64,000 nucleotides of DNA from Lichenicola sp964236105 (GCA_964236105.1 CAXSBC010000001.1:372001-436000); one strand, 5' to 3'; positions 47,807 through 58,113 are shown, counted from the stretch's first letter. The notes: generated by a model from the letters alone, not told the origin. Program-made: numbers and translations.

Positions 47807-50041
47807 CTACCGGTTTGTCGCCGCGGCCGTGACCAGCACATGATGGTCGACGCCGAGCCAGGCGCCACTGTCCCGCTCGCGCCAGGTGAACACCACGGTG
47901 CTGCCGGCGGCCAGGGCGCCGGTCGGCAGCTCGACGAAGCAGAGCCCCGCTCCCGCCTGCACCATCGGCATGGTCTGGATCCGGATCCAGCCATCGTCGC
48001 TCCAGTGCAGATCGGCCGGCACCGGCAGCTCCACCCGCAGCACCCGCCCCTGCGGCATCTCCCGCAGCGCCTGGCCGTGGCGCCAGCGGGCGATCCGGGG
48101 CGTCGGGGCCACCGCGCCGCCGTAGCGCGCTGCCGCATGCGGCGGCCGGTCGAACAGCACGCCGTCGCCGATCGAGCGCAGCAGCTTGACGTGCTCGGCA
48201 TGGGTCCAGAGATGCGGCATCACCATGCCGCCGCGGCCGCTCTCGTTGTCGACCCGCTCGGGCATCATGCCGCCCTCGCCGGCACAGGCCTGCAGGCTGT
48301 CCAGCAGCAGCCGGGCCTCCGCGGTGCGGCCGGCCGCGACCGCCAGCATCGCCCGCTCGATGGTGAGCGTCGGCCGCGGCGGACGTCCGCCGTCGCCCCG
48401 GCGGCACCAGGCGGGGCCGCCCGGCAGCGTCACCCGGAGCCGGGCGTCGATCGCCGCCAGCGCCCGCTCCAGCCGCGGGCTGTCCGCCGCCAGCACGCCG
48501 AGACGGACCAGCGAGACGATGTCCGGGTCGGCGTCGGACGCCTCGGCCGAGGCGGGCGACCCCGGCTCGTCGAGCAGCGCCGTCAGCAGCTCGTGCACCG
48601 TGTCGGCGGTGTCGAGCAGGAACTGTCCCAGCACCGGCTCGCCCACGCGGCCGGCCCAGTCGGCGCCGGCGAGCAGGGCCGCGATCTGCGCGCCGAGCGT
48701 ATGCAGCTTCAGCCCGTCGGTGCGTCCCCACCGATCCTGCCCGTCGAGCGGATCGTGCCGCGCCAGGAACAGCACCGCGGCCCGGACCATGTTCCAGCCC
48801 TGCCGCAGCGCCGCCTGCCCCAGCAGCCCGTGACGCAGCGCCAGATCGGCCAGCAGCACCGGCTGCGCGGTCTCGTCGAGCTGCAGCCCCTGCCAGGCCG
48901 CCATGCCGTCGAGCCAGAAGTTCTGCGGCCAGTGGCCGTCGGGCTCCTGCACCGTTTCCAGGTAGGACAGCGCCTGCAGCACCGGCGCCGTGTCGCCCGC
49001 CGCCAGCAGCGCGCCGGCAGCCGCCACCACGTCGCGGGCCCGCACCAGGTGGCAGGCCGCCGGATACTCGTTGTTCTGCAGCGCCGCCCACGGCACGCCC
49101 AGGCTGGCGATGCGCGCTCCCGGCACCGCCGGGCACTCGTGGGTCCGGATCGCCATCAGGCTGATGCGGTAGAGCGCGTCGTTTTCCGGCGACATGCCGG
49201 ACAGGCTGCCGCCGAGCGGCAGCACCCCGTCCAGCCAGCCGCGCCAGCCGGCGACATAGCGCGCCTCGATCGCCTCGAACGGATCGAGCAGCACCGCGCG
49301 CGCGCGCATCGCCGCCTCCGTCCAGATCCGTCCGAACGCCAGACAGATCACGAACCCGCCGTCGTCGCCGGCGAGATCGAGCTCGCCGGTCAGCGCCACG
49401 TTGCCGTTCAGCGCGCGCTCGTACTCCCAGGTCATGCGGTGGTGCCGCGACAGGTCCTGCCAGCCGTCGCTGATCCCGGCATAGCCGGCCGAGCGCGCCC
49501 GCCAGCCGCAGCTCGCCGACAGCGCAACCGCGGTGCCCTGCGCCTCGGCGAACAGCATCTCCTGGCTCTTGTAGTCGCCGGTCCAGGCGGTTCCCATGCC
49601 GGTGACGTTGACCAGATGCGGCGCCAGCAGCGCATGCACCCGCAGCGGCGGCAGCCCGTCGCCGTGGCGGAGATCCTCGAGCCGCACCTGCAGCAGCACC
49701 GCCGGATGCAGGGTGTCGGCGATGATCCGCTTGTGCAGCCGGAACTGGCCGCCGCGATGGGTGCCGGTGACGCGGAAGGCCGGCACGCCCGGTGCCACCG
49801 GTGCGATGGTGGCGTCGCAATCGCGCCGCTCCTCGGCGAACAGCGCCTCGCCGTCGGTGACGATGAGGCCGAAATCGCGCACCGCGGTCATGCCGATCCG
49901 CGGATAGGCGATCTCGTTCAGGATGCCGTTGCCCAGCGTGAACCAGACGCGCGCATCCTCGCGCAGGCTGCGCCCGACGCCGTTCTTGCCCGTCGGGTGC
50001 CAGCGCGGCGGCCGGCCCGGTTCTCCAGGCGCATCCGCCAT
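47807..50041 (-). CDS. GH15 glucoamylase/glucodextranase-type glucosidase
   Basis: A 744-aa protein. The N-terminal ~260 residues match the beta-sandwich N-domain of bacterial glucoamylases/glucodextranases (PGRPPRWHPTGKNGVGRSL, VWFTLGNGILNEIAYPRIG). The (alpha/alpha)6 catalytic domain follows, with GVPWAALQNNEYPAACHLVRARD, LSYLETVQEPDGHWPQNFWLDG and, near the end, MPHLWTHAEHVKLLRSIGDG, whose Glu fits the general base. It should release glucose from alpha-glucans. No signal peptide, so cytosolic. The ATG at 50041 follows AGGAGAGC. Divergent from asd and followed by zwf. Confidence 0.85.
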   Translation of the reverse strand: MADAPGEPGRPPRWHPTGKNGVGRSLREDARVWFTLGNGILNEIAYPRIGMTAVRDFGLIVTDGEALFAEERRDCDATIAPVAPGVPAFRVTGTHRGGQFRLHKRIIADTLHPAVLLQVRLEDLRHGDGLPPLRVHALLAPHLVNVTGMGTAWTGDYKSQEMLFAEAQGTAVALSASCGWRARSAGYAGISDGWQDLSRHHRMTWEYERALNGNVALTGELDLAGDDGGFVICLAFGRIWTEAAMRARAVLLDPFEAIEARYVAGWRGWLDGVLPLGGSLSGMSPENDALYRISLMAIRTHECPAVPGARIASLGVPWAALQNNEYPAACHLVRARDVVAAAGALLAAGDTAPVLQALSYLETVQEPDGHWPQNFWLDGMAAWQGLQLDETAQPVLLADLALRHGLLGQAALRQGWNMVRAAVLFLARHDPLDGQDRWGRTDGLKLHTLGAQIAALLAGADWAGRVGEPVLGQFLLDTADTVHELLTALLDEPGSPASAEASDADPDIVSLVRLGVLAADSPRLERALAAIDARLRVTLPGGPAWCRRGDGGRPPRPTLTIERAMLAVAAGRTAEARLLLDSLQACAGEGGMMPERVDNESGRGGMVMPHLWTHAEHVKLLRSIGDGVLFDRPPHAAARYGGAVAPTPRIARWRHGQALREMPQGRVLRVELPVPADLHWSDDGWIRIQTMPMVQAGAGLCFVELPTGALAAGSTVVFTWRERDSGAWLGVDHHVLVTAAATNR

Positions 50042-50273
50042 TCCTGCCGCTCTCCTGGTCCCTGCCGCTGCCCGGAAAACGCGTCCTGCCCGGTCCCGTT
50101 CCGTGACGGGCCGTGTTCCATGGGCCGGGCGCCGGCCGGCCATGTGCGCGGCGGCACCGGACATTTGTTGCGCCGGATGGCCGCGACGCGGTAGCAGACC
50201 GTCTCCTCCATCATCTCGCCGGTCAGGCCACACGCCGGAGCCTGCCCGCCCCGAGGAGCCAGGGACCAGCCAC
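50042..50273. other. Divergent spacer between the GH15 gene and asd
   Basis: 232 bp holding the promoters of two divergent genes. No box is clear enough to call, and no small gene is supported. Confidence 0.4.
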
Positions 50274-51305
<1,032 letters not shown>

Positions 51306-51427
51306 GCCTGGCCCAGGACGCCCTCTTCCCGCGCTGGACGCCGGCCCGGAACAAGGCGGAGCAGCCGCCGCCGCCGCCGCGCCCGGTCTGGACGCCGGGC
51401 GGGGCGCGGCCGGGCAGGCAGCCACGC

Positions 51428-51727
51428 GTGATCTGGCCGCGCATCGCCGGCGTGCTGGTCGCAGTGGGGGCGCAGGGGGCGCTCTATCTGGCGCTGCGTC
51501 ATCTGGCGACCGCGACCATGCCGGCCTGGGCGCATCATCACTATCAGGCCGGACCGCTGCCCTGGCCGTCGGTGGTGCCGGTCGACGTGGTGCATGGCGC
51601 AGCCCGACGAGCCGACGGTCCGGCACCCATCGCCGTTCCGGCCTTCATCGCGGCGCCGACCATCGTGCTGGCGCCGCCGTCCCTCGGCGCATCCGGTGCC
51701 GTGCCGTCATCGGCAGGATCGCCATGA
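51428..51727 (+). CDS. Putative small membrane protein after asd, 99 aa
   Basis: A frame with a protein-like look begins immediately after the asd stop (AQDALFPRWTPARNKAEQPP, Pro-rich) and continues to a hydrophobic segment (IAGVLVAVGAQGALYLALRHL) and an Ala/Pro-rich tail. In the upstream part only a CTG (51302, overlapping the asd TGA) could serve as start; the first standard start is the GTG at 51428, used here. Real coding is likely; the start and family are not known. One membrane span. Confidence 0.4.
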   Translation: MIWPRIAGVLVAVGAQGALYLALRHLATATMPAWAHHHYQAGPLPWPSVVPVDVVHGAARRADGPAPIAVPAFIAAPTIVLAPPSLGASGAVPSSAGSP

Positions 51728-51781
51728 TTGCAGCGTACCGACCCATTGCAACCTCCAGGATAGGCTCCAGGTAGGAAGAGG

Positions 51782-53137
51782 ATGTTCATCAGCGCCCAGA
51801 CCCAGGCCCTGCTGCTGCTGACCACCGCGCTCGACGGTGAGGCGTCCGACGTGCCGCTGGACGCGTCGTCGTTCGACCGGCTGGCCGGCTGGCTGCGCAA
51901 GCGGTCGCTGCAGCCGGCGGACCTGCTGCAGCCCGACGCCGCGGCACAGCTCGGCGGACGCGGGCCCGCCCCGATGCCGACGGAGCGGATCATGGCGCTG
52001 CTGGCGCGCGGCCCGGCTCTGGCCGCAGCCCTCGGGCGCTGGCAGCAGGCCGGGTTGTGGGTGCTCGGTCGGGGCGATCCGGACTATCCGCGTCGGCTGA
52101 AGCGTCGGCTTCGCACCGAGGCGCCGGCGCTGCTGTTCGGCAGCGGCGACCGCACCCTGCTCAACCGCGGCGGCATCGCCCTGATCGGTGGCGACGCATC
52201 GGCGCCGGAGACGGTGGGCTTTGCGGCGCGCTTCGCCACCCAGGCCGCCGGTGCCGGGCTCGCCGCGATCTCCGGCGGCGGCAACGCGATCGAGGAAGCC
52301 GCCCTGCTCGGCGGCCTCGCCCGCGGCGGCGATGCGATCGCGGTGCTGCCGGGCGGGCTGCTGCAGGCCGCGGTCGACGGCCATCTGCAGCGGCCGGCCG
52401 GCGACGGTCAGCTGGTGCTGGTGTCGGAGACCGCGCCGGACCTGCCGCATGCCGCCAGCCCGGTGCGCTGCCTGTTCGGCCTGTCGGATGCGGCCCTGCT
52501 GGTCGGGGTCGGACGCGACGCCGTGCGCTGGACCGATGCCCTGGAGGCGATCGAGCGCGGCTGGGTGCCGCTCTGGGTGCGGCCGGCCGACCCGGATGCG
52601 GCCAGGCTGACCAGGCTCGGCGCGCATGCCCTGCCCGGCGAGGAGGTGGCGCCGCGCACGCTGCTCTCGCCGGTGCTGCCGCCGATGCGACGGCCTGATC
52701 GCGCCCGTCTCGAGCCCGAACCGACCGGCCCCGCGTCGAACATGGCCTTCGTGACGCCGCCGCCCGCACCGAGCCTGGTCGGCTTCGCCGAGGCGCCCGC
52801 ACCCTTCGGCGCCGACGAACCCGCACCAGCCCAGGCCGCGGGCGGGACGCCGTCGCCGGCAGGGCGGCGCACGTATCTGCGGCTGGTCGCCTCCGGCGCC
52901 CGGACCGCGCCGGCACCGAGCCGGGAGCCGCGCGCGCCGGGGCCGGGCCTGTTCGAGATCTTCGTGCGGCGCCTGCCGGACCTGCTGGCAGAGGAGCCGC
53001 TCAGCCTCTGGCGCATCGCCGACGCCCTGGAACTGATCGAGCAGCAGGCCGAGACCTGGCTGCGGCGGGCGGAAGCGGACGGGCAGGTCCGACACGACCC
53101 CGTGACCCGTCTGTACACGACCGGCCCGGAGCGGTGA
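51782..53137 (+). CDS. Divergent DprA/SMF-like protein (SLOG fold)
   Basis: A 451-aa protein. DprA-like elements: an N-terminal helical region, DPDYPRRLKRRLRTEAPALLFGSGD, TLLNRGGIALIGGDASAPETVGF, ISGGGNAIEEAALLGGLARGGDAIAVLPGGL, and a C-terminal winged helix (LSLWRIADALELIEQQAETWLRR...LYTTGP). The usual GSR, GLARGID and RNR motifs of DNA-binding DprA are changed (IGGD, GGGNAIEEA, none). A ~120-aa Pro/Ala linker separates the two halves. Canonical natural-transformation DprA function is therefore doubtful; it could be a specialised paralogue or a SLOG-type ligand sensor. The gene lies 133 bp upstream of sdhC. Confidence 0.75.
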   Translation: MFISAQTQALLLLTTALDGEASDVPLDASSFDRLAGWLRKRSLQPADLLQPDAAAQLGGRGPAPMPTERIMALLARGPALAAALGRWQQAGLWVLGRGDPDYPRRLKRRLRTEAPALLFGSGDRTLLNRGGIALIGGDASAPETVGFAARFATQAAGAGLAAISGGGNAIEEAALLGGLARGGDAIAVLPGGLLQAAVDGHLQRPAGDGQLVLVSETAPDLPHAASPVRCLFGLSDAALLVGVGRDAVRWTDALEAIERGWVPLWVRPADPDAARLTRLGAHALPGEEVAPRTLLSPVLPPMRRPDRARLEPEPTGPASNMAFVTPPPAPSLVGFAEAPAPFGADEPAPAQAAGGTPSPAGRRTYLRLVASGARTAPAPSREPRAPGPGLFEIFVRRLPDLLAEEPLSLWRIADALELIEQQAETWLRRAEADGQVRHDPVTRLYTTGPER

Positions 53138-53180
53138 AAAACCGCTCCGAGTGCTTATGTTGCACTGCACAGTAATCGCG

Positions 53181-53209
53181 TTGACCGCCTGCGCGGCCGG
53201 GCGTAGGAC
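53181..53209 (+). promoter_or_regulatory. Candidate promoter of sdhCDAB
   Basis: TTGACC (53181-53186), 17-bp spacer, TAGGAC (53204-53209), 61 bp upstream of the sdhC ATG. The -10 is close to the TAGGTC used by tRNA-Tyr. Confidence 0.45.
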
Positions 53210-53270
53210 GAGTTCCGCCAACGAGGGTTCCGGACGTTCCGGATCCGCATCAAGGAAGTAGTCGGCCCTC

Positions 53271-53735
53271 ATGAAGGATGTCCGTGACGCGTCGTTCGTG
53301 GCGCAACGCAGCGACGGCGGACTGGTCCGGCGGCCACTTTCCCCGCATCTCGGGATCTACCGCTTCCAGCTCTCCATGGCCCTGTCGATCGGCAACCGCA
53401 TCTCGGGCGTGGCCAGCTCGTTCGGCACGCTGCTGCTGGTCTGGTGGCTGGTGGCTGCCGCGAGCGGCGCGTCCGCGTTCGCCACCGTGCAGGCCGTCGT
53501 GGCCAACCCGATCGGCCTCATCGTGCTGTTCGGCTGGACGCTGGCGCTGGTGTTCCACACCGTCGCCGGCCTGCGCCATCTGGCCTGGGATGCCGGCTAC
53601 GGCTTCGGCAAGGCGGCGCTCAACCGCACCGGTCTCGTGGTCGTCGTCGCCAGCCTGGTGCTGACCCTGCTGATCTGGGCGATCGGCGTCAGCCTCTGGA
53701 CGCACGGCGTGCCATCCTCCGCGACGGGACGCTAG
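53271..53735 (+). CDS. sdhC: Succinate dehydrogenase cytochrome b556 subunit
   Basis: A 154-aa heme-anchor subunit of complex II. RPLSPHLGIYRFQLSMALSIGNRISGVA is the conserved quinone-site/heme loop; three membrane spans follow. The heme His is in FHTVAGLRHLAWD. Start ATG 53271. First gene of sdhCDAB; separated by 3 bp from sdhD. Confidence 0.95.
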   Translation: MKDVRDASFVAQRSDGGLVRRPLSPHLGIYRFQLSMALSIGNRISGVASSFGTLLLVWWLVAAASGASAFATVQAVVANPIGLIVLFGWTLALVFHTVAGLRHLAWDAGYGFGKAALNRTGLVVVVASLVLTLLIWAIGVSLWTHGVPSSATGR

Positions 53736-53738
53736 CTC

Positions 53739-54152
53739 ATGGTCGACAAGGCTCAAGGTGTGGCGATCATGCGCTCCCAGCTCGGCCGCGTGCGCGGGCT
53801 GGGCTCGGCGAAATCCGGCGTCGAGCACTGGTGGGTCGAGCGGCTGACCGCGATCGCGCTGGTTCCGCTGACGATCTGGTTCGTGGCCTCGGTGCTGGTA
53901 CTGGTCGGTGCCTCGCATGGCACGGTCCTGCATTGGGCGGCCCGGCCGGTGAATACCGTCTTGCTGTTGGCCCTGGTGATGCTCACCTTTCATCACTCGC
54001 AGCTCGGCCTGCAGGTGGTGATCGACGACTACATCCACGACAAGCGCTTCCATCTCGCGACCTCGCTGCTCAACAAGGGCGCTGCCCTGATGCTCGGCCT
54101 GTTCGCGATCGTGGCAATCCTGAAAATGGCCTTTCTCGCCCCTGCCGCCTGA
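53739..54152 (+). CDS. sdhD: Succinate dehydrogenase membrane anchor subunit
   Basis: A 137-aa second anchor with three membrane segments and the family pattern GRVRGLGSAKSGVEHWWVERLTAIALVPL, then MLTFHHSQLGLQVVIDDYIHD, which contains the heme-ligand His and quinone-site residues. Start ATG 53739, just after sdhC. Embeds SdhAB in the inner membrane. Confidence 0.94.
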   Translation: MVDKAQGVAIMRSQLGRVRGLGSAKSGVEHWWVERLTAIALVPLTIWFVASVLVLVGASHGTVLHWAARPVNTVLLLALVMLTFHHSQLGLQVVIDDYIHDKRFHLATSLLNKGAALMLGLFAIVAILKMAFLAPAA

Positions 54153-54211
54153 GTCGAGGACCGTCCGGTTTCATTCCTCGGTCCGCTTCGACCGATTGAA
54201 TCGAGTACGAC

Positions 54212-56023
54212 ATGAACGCGATCACGCTGCCTTCCTCACGCGCCTACACGGTTGTCGATCACGCCTATGACGTGGTCGTGGTGGGGGCGGGCGGCTCCGG
54301 ACTGCGCGCCACCCTCGGCATGGTCGCGGCCGGCTTCAAGACCGCCTGCATCACCAAGGTGTTCCCGACCCGCTCGCACACGGTGGCGGCGCAGGGCGGC
54401 ATCGGCGCCTCGCTCGGCAACATGGCCGAGGATAACTGGCGCTGGCACATGTACGACACCGTGAAGGGGTCGGACTGGCTCGGCGACCAGGACGCCATCG
54501 AATACATGTGCCGCGAGGCGGTGCCGGCGATCCAGGAGCTCGAGCATTTCGGCGTGCCGTTCTCGCGCACCGAGGATGGCCGCATCTATCAGCGCCCGTT
54601 CGGCGGCCACATGTCAGACTACGGCAAGGCGCCGGTGCCGCGCGCCTGCGCTGCCGCCGACCGCACCGGCCATGCCATCCTGCACACGCTGTATCAGCAG
54701 AGCCTGAAGCACAACGCCGAGTTCTTCGTCGAGTATTTCGCCCTCGACCTGATCATGGACGAGGACGGCGTCTGCCGCGGCGTGATGGCCTGGTGCCTGG
54801 AGGATGGCACCATGCACCGCTTCCGCGCCAACATGGTGGTGCTGGCGACCGGCGGCTACGGCCGCGCCTACATGAGCTGCACCTCGGCGCATACCTGCAC
54901 CGGCGACGGCGGCGGCATGGCGATGCGCGCCGGCATCCCGACCCAGGACATGGAGTTCGTGCAGTTCCATCCGACCGGCATCTTCCCGGCCGGCTGCCTG
55001 CTGACCGAGGGCTGCCGCGGCGAGGGCGGCTACCTCACCAACGCCGAGGGCGAGCGCTTCATGGAGCGCTACGCCCCGACCGCGAAGGACCTCGCCTCGC
55101 GCGACGTGGTGTCGCGCTCGATGACCATCGAGATCAACGAGGGGCGCGGCTGCGGTCCGAACAAGGACCACATCCTGATGCATCTGGAGCATATCGGCAC
55201 CGAGCTGCTGCACGAGCGCCTGCCCGGCATCTCCGAGACCGCACGCGTGTTCGCCGGCATCGACGTGACCAGGGAGCCGGTGCCGGTGCTGCCGACCGTG
55301 CACTACAACATGGGCGGCATCCCCACGAATTATCACGGCGAGGTGCTGCGCCCGACCGCCACCGATCCCGATGCGGTGGTGCGCGGGCTGATGGCCGTCG
55401 GCGAGGCGGCATGCGTGTCGGTGCACGGCGCCAACCGGCTGGGCACCAACTCGCTGCTCGACCTGGTGGTGTTTGGCCGCGCCGCCGCCCTTCGCGCAAG
55501 CGAGATCATGAAGCCCGGCGAGACGTCGCGGCCGCTGCCCGATCGCGCCGGCGAGAAGTCGCTCGACCGGCTGGATCGCATGCGCCATGCCGATGGCGAC
55601 ACCCGCGTCGCCACCATGCGCGAGGAGCTGCAGCGCACCATGCAGGCGCATGCGGCGGTGTTCCGCTCGTCGACCAGCCTGACCCAGGGGGTCGAGAAGA
55701 TCGACCGCCTGTGGACCGGCCTGTCCGACGTGTCGGTGTCGGACCGGTCGCTGATCTGGAACAGCGACCTGATGGAGGCGCTCGAATACGAGAACCTCAT
55801 CGCCAACGGCACCGTCACCATGGTCGGCGCGGAAGCGCGCAAGGAGAGCCGCGGCGCCCAGGCGCATGACGACTTCCCCGATCGCGACGATGCCGAGTGG
55901 ATGAAGCACACGGTGTCGTATCTCGGCGACCATGGCGAGGTGGCGCTGTCCTACCGCCCCGTGCGGATGCAGACGCTCACCAACGACGTGTCGGTGTTCC
56001 CACCGAAAAAGCGCGTCTACTGA
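54212..56023 (+). CDS. sdhA: Succinate dehydrogenase flavoprotein subunit
   Basis: A 603-aa SdhA that oxidises succinate to fumarate with covalent FAD. VVVGAGGSGLRATLGM; the FAD-linking His in PTRSHTVAAQGGIGASLGN; QFHPTGIFPAGCLLTEGCRGEGG; catalytic region YAPTAKDLASRDVVSRSM; TVHYNMGGIPTNYHGEVL; and HGANRLGTNSLLDLVVFGR. Complete, usual length. A two-hairpin repeat lies between it and sdhB. Confidence 0.98.
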   Translation: MNAITLPSSRAYTVVDHAYDVVVVGAGGSGLRATLGMVAAGFKTACITKVFPTRSHTVAAQGGIGASLGNMAEDNWRWHMYDTVKGSDWLGDQDAIEYMCREAVPAIQELEHFGVPFSRTEDGRIYQRPFGGHMSDYGKAPVPRACAAADRTGHAILHTLYQQSLKHNAEFFVEYFALDLIMDEDGVCRGVMAWCLEDGTMHRFRANMVVLATGGYGRAYMSCTSAHTCTGDGGGMAMRAGIPTQDMEFVQFHPTGIFPAGCLLTEGCRGEGGYLTNAEGERFMERYAPTAKDLASRDVVSRSMTIEINEGRGCGPNKDHILMHLEHIGTELLHERLPGISETARVFAGIDVTREPVPVLPTVHYNMGGIPTNYHGEVLRPTATDPDAVVRGLMAVGEAACVSVHGANRLGTNSLLDLVVFGRAAALRASEIMKPGETSRPLPDRAGEKSLDRLDRMRHADGDTRVATMREELQRTMQAHAAVFRSSTSLTQGVEKIDRLWTGLSDVSVSDRSLIWNSDLMEALEYENLIANGTVTMVGAEARKESRGAQAHDDFPDRDDAEWMKHTVSYLGDHGEVALSYRPVRMQTLTNDVSVFPPKKRVY

Positions 56024-56062
56024 CGACGATGCGGGGCTTCTGCCCCATTTATGAATCGGGTT

Positions 56063-56104
56063 CCAAGGGCGACTGCCCTTGGCGGGTCCAGGGCAGCGCC
56101 CTGG
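56063..56104 (+). repeat. Two-hairpin dispersed repeat, copy C
   Basis: Between sdhA and sdhB: lead ATGAATCGGGTT, CCAAGGGC-gact-GCCCTTGG (56063-56082), cgggt, CCAGGGC-agc-GCCCTGG (56088-56104). A third small hairpin (GGGGC-ttct-GCCCC) lies at 56032-56045. It could stabilise sdhCDA mRNA or reduce read-through into sdhB. Confidence 0.7.
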
Positions 56105-56127
56105 GCTGCAAGTAAGGGATCAATCCC

Positions 56128-56910
56128 ATGGTTGAATTTTCGCTGCCAAAGAACAGCAAGATCGGCAAGGGCCGCACGTTCAAGGCGCCGACCGGAGCCA
56201 AGAGCGTCAAGGAGTTCAAGATCTATCGCTGGAGTCCGGACGACGGCAAGAACCCGGTGATCGACACCTACGAGCTCGACACCACGCGCCTCGGTCCGAT
56301 GGTGCTGGACGCGCTGATCTACATCAAGAACGAGGTCGACCAGACGCTGACCTTCCGGCGCTCCTGCCGCGAGGGCATCTGCGGCTCGTGCTCGATGAAC
56401 ATCGACGGCGTCAACACGCTGGCCTGCCTGAAGCCGATCGCCGAGGTGAAGAAGGCGATCGCCATCTATCCGCTGCCGCACATGCCGGTGGTCAAGGACC
56501 TGATCCCCGATTTGACGTCGGCCTACGCGCAGCTGCGCTCGATCGAGCCATGGCTCAAGGCAGACACCAACCCGCCGCCGGATGGCGAGCGCCGCCAGAG
56601 CGTGCAGGAGCGGGCCAAGCTCGACGGCATGTGGGAGTGCATCCTGTGCTTTTGCTGCACCACATCGTGCCCGAGCTACTGGTGGAACGGCGACAAGTAT
56701 CTCGGCCCGGCAACCCTGCTGGCGGCCTATCGCTGGATCGCCGACAGCCGCGACGAATATACCGGCGAGCGCCTCGATGCGCTCGAGGACCCGCTGAAGC
56801 TCTACGCCTGCCGCACCATCATGAACTGCACCCAGACCTGCCCGAAGGGACTGAACCCGGCGGAGGCGATTGGCAAGATCAAGCAGCTCCAGCTCGAGCG
56901 GAAGGGCTGA
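56128..56910 (+). CDS. sdhB: Succinate dehydrogenase iron-sulfur subunit
   Basis: A 260-aa SdhB. The three cluster-binding sets are complete: 2Fe-2S (CREGICGSCSMNIDGVNTLAC), 4Fe-4S (CILCFCCTTSCPSYWWN) and 3Fe-4S (CRTIMNCTQTCPKGLNP). Start ATG 56128 after AAGGGATC. Passes electrons from FAD to the quinone site. Confidence 0.97.
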   Translation: MVEFSLPKNSKIGKGRTFKAPTGAKSVKEFKIYRWSPDDGKNPVIDTYELDTTRLGPMVLDALIYIKNEVDQTLTFRRSCREGICGSCSMNIDGVNTLACLKPIAEVKKAIAIYPLPHMPVVKDLIPDLTSAYAQLRSIEPWLKADTNPPPDGERRQSVQERAKLDGMWECILCFCCTTSCPSYWWNGDKYLGPATLLAAYRWIADSRDEYTGERLDALEDPLKLYACRTIMNCTQTCPKGLNPAEAIGKIKQLQLERKG

Positions 56911-56929
56911 CACCACCCCCGATCCGGCC

Positions 56930-57592
56930 ATGTTCGACCGCCCCCTGACAACCGGGCCGGCCCGGCGGGCCGCCTGGCGGGACAGCCTGTTCGCCGACCA
57001 CGCGATCTTTCGCCTGGTCTGGACCAACCTCGCGGTGGTGGTTCCCGGCAAGGTGTATCGCGCCAACCACCCGGCGCCGTTCCATCTCGCCCGATTCGCG
57101 CGACGCCATCACCTGCACACGCTGCTCAATCTGCGCGGCCACCGGCGATGCGGCTCGGACGCGCTGTCCCGCGAGGCCGCTCCCCGGCTGGGGCTCGCCC
57201 ATGTCGACATGGCGTTCGAGAGCCGGGGGGCGCCGCATCGGGATCGCATCCTGCGCTTCGCCGAGATCTACCGCAGCGTGGCGTTCCCGATGCTGATGCA
57301 CTGCAAGTCCGGCGCTGACCGGGCCGGGCTGGCGTCGGGCCTTGTCGTGCTGTTCGAAGGCGGCACCGCGACCGAGGCGCTGGCGCAGCTTTCCTGGCGC
57401 TACGGCCACTTCCGCCGCTCCCGCACCGGGATCCTCGACGCGTTCTTCCGGCACTACCGCGCGGAGGCGGAGGGCCGGCTGCCGTTCCTCGACTGGGTGC
57501 GCGACGAGTACGACGAGGCCGCGCTCAGGCGCGACTTCGTCGCCAGCCGGCTCTCCAGCTTCGTCACCGACCGCGTGCTGCGCCGGGAATAG
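56930..57592 (+). CDS. Tyrosine/dual-specificity phosphatase-like protein
   Basis: A 220-aa protein with a P-loop phosphatase signature MLMHCKSGADRAGLASGLVVL (HC-x5-R) and the preceding acid-bearing region of the DSP fold (AVVVPGKVYRANHPAPFHLARF; TLLNLRGHRR). Protein tyrosine/serine or small-molecule phosphatase; no signal peptide. The ATG at 56930, 19 bp after sdhB, suggests that it is read with sdh. It converges on the XRE gene with a 5-bp gap. Confidence 0.8.
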   Translation: MFDRPLTTGPARRAAWRDSLFADHAIFRLVWTNLAVVVPGKVYRANHPAPFHLARFARRHHLHTLLNLRGHRRCGSDALSREAAPRLGLAHVDMAFESRGAPHRDRILRFAEIYRSVAFPMLMHCKSGADRAGLASGLVVLFEGGTATEALAQLSWRYGHFRRSRTGILDAFFRHYRAEAEGRLPFLDWVRDEYDEAALRRDFVASRLSSFVTDRVLRRE

Positions 57593-57597
57593 GACGG

Positions 57598-58113
57598 CTA
57601 TTCGGCCGTCCCGGGCCCCATCGACTTGATCAGGTCGAGCACCCGCTTGCGCACCGGCTGTTCGGTGATGCGGTAGTAGGCGCGCACCAGATCGACCGTC
57701 TCCTTGCGGCTGAACAGGTCGTCCGGAGCCCCGAAGCCTTCCTGAGCCTCGGCGAATCCGCCCGCCTGCATCATCGGCATGCGGGTGCCGCCGCCGGAGC
57801 CGCAGGAGGCCGGCATGTCGTCGAAGAAGAAGCTCACCGGCACATCGAGCACGCGCGACAGGTTGAACAGCCGGGAGGCGCCCACCCGGTTGGCGCCGCG
57901 CTCGTATTTCTGCACCTGCTGGAACGTCAGCCCGAGCGCGTCGCCGAGCCGCTCCTGCGACATCTGCAGCAGCGTGCGCCGCAACCGGATGCGTCCACCG
58001 ACATGGATGTCGATCGGGCTGGGCCGCGACTCGCGATCGGCCGGGGCATCGTCGAAAGACCGCTTCGTCTCGTCAGCGGTTTCCAGCCTTTTGGCGGCGG
58101 TATGCTTCACCAT
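57598..58113 (-). CDS. XRE-family transcriptional regulator
   Basis: A ~171-aa Cro/CI-type regulator. HTH: IDIHVGGRIRLRRTLLQMSQERLGDALGLTFQQVQKYERGANRVGASRLFNLSRVLDVPVSFFFDD. The C-terminal half (RKETVDLVRAYYRITEQPVRKRVLDLIKSM) is typical of the regulator found after lnt in alphaproteobacteria. The start ATG 58113 is preferred; GTG 58125 is possible. A TTGACA-N17-TAGGTC promoter lies just upstream. In relatives metK follows; here the phosphatase is convergent. Confidence 0.88.
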   Translation of the reverse strand: MVKHTAAKRLETADETKRSFDDAPADRESRPSPIDIHVGGRIRLRRTLLQMSQERLGDALGLTFQQVQKYERGANRVGASRLFNLSRVLDVPVSFFFDDMPASCGSGGGTRMPMMQAGGFAEAQEGFGAPDDLFSRKETVDLVRAYYRITEQPVRKRVLDLIKSMGPGTAE

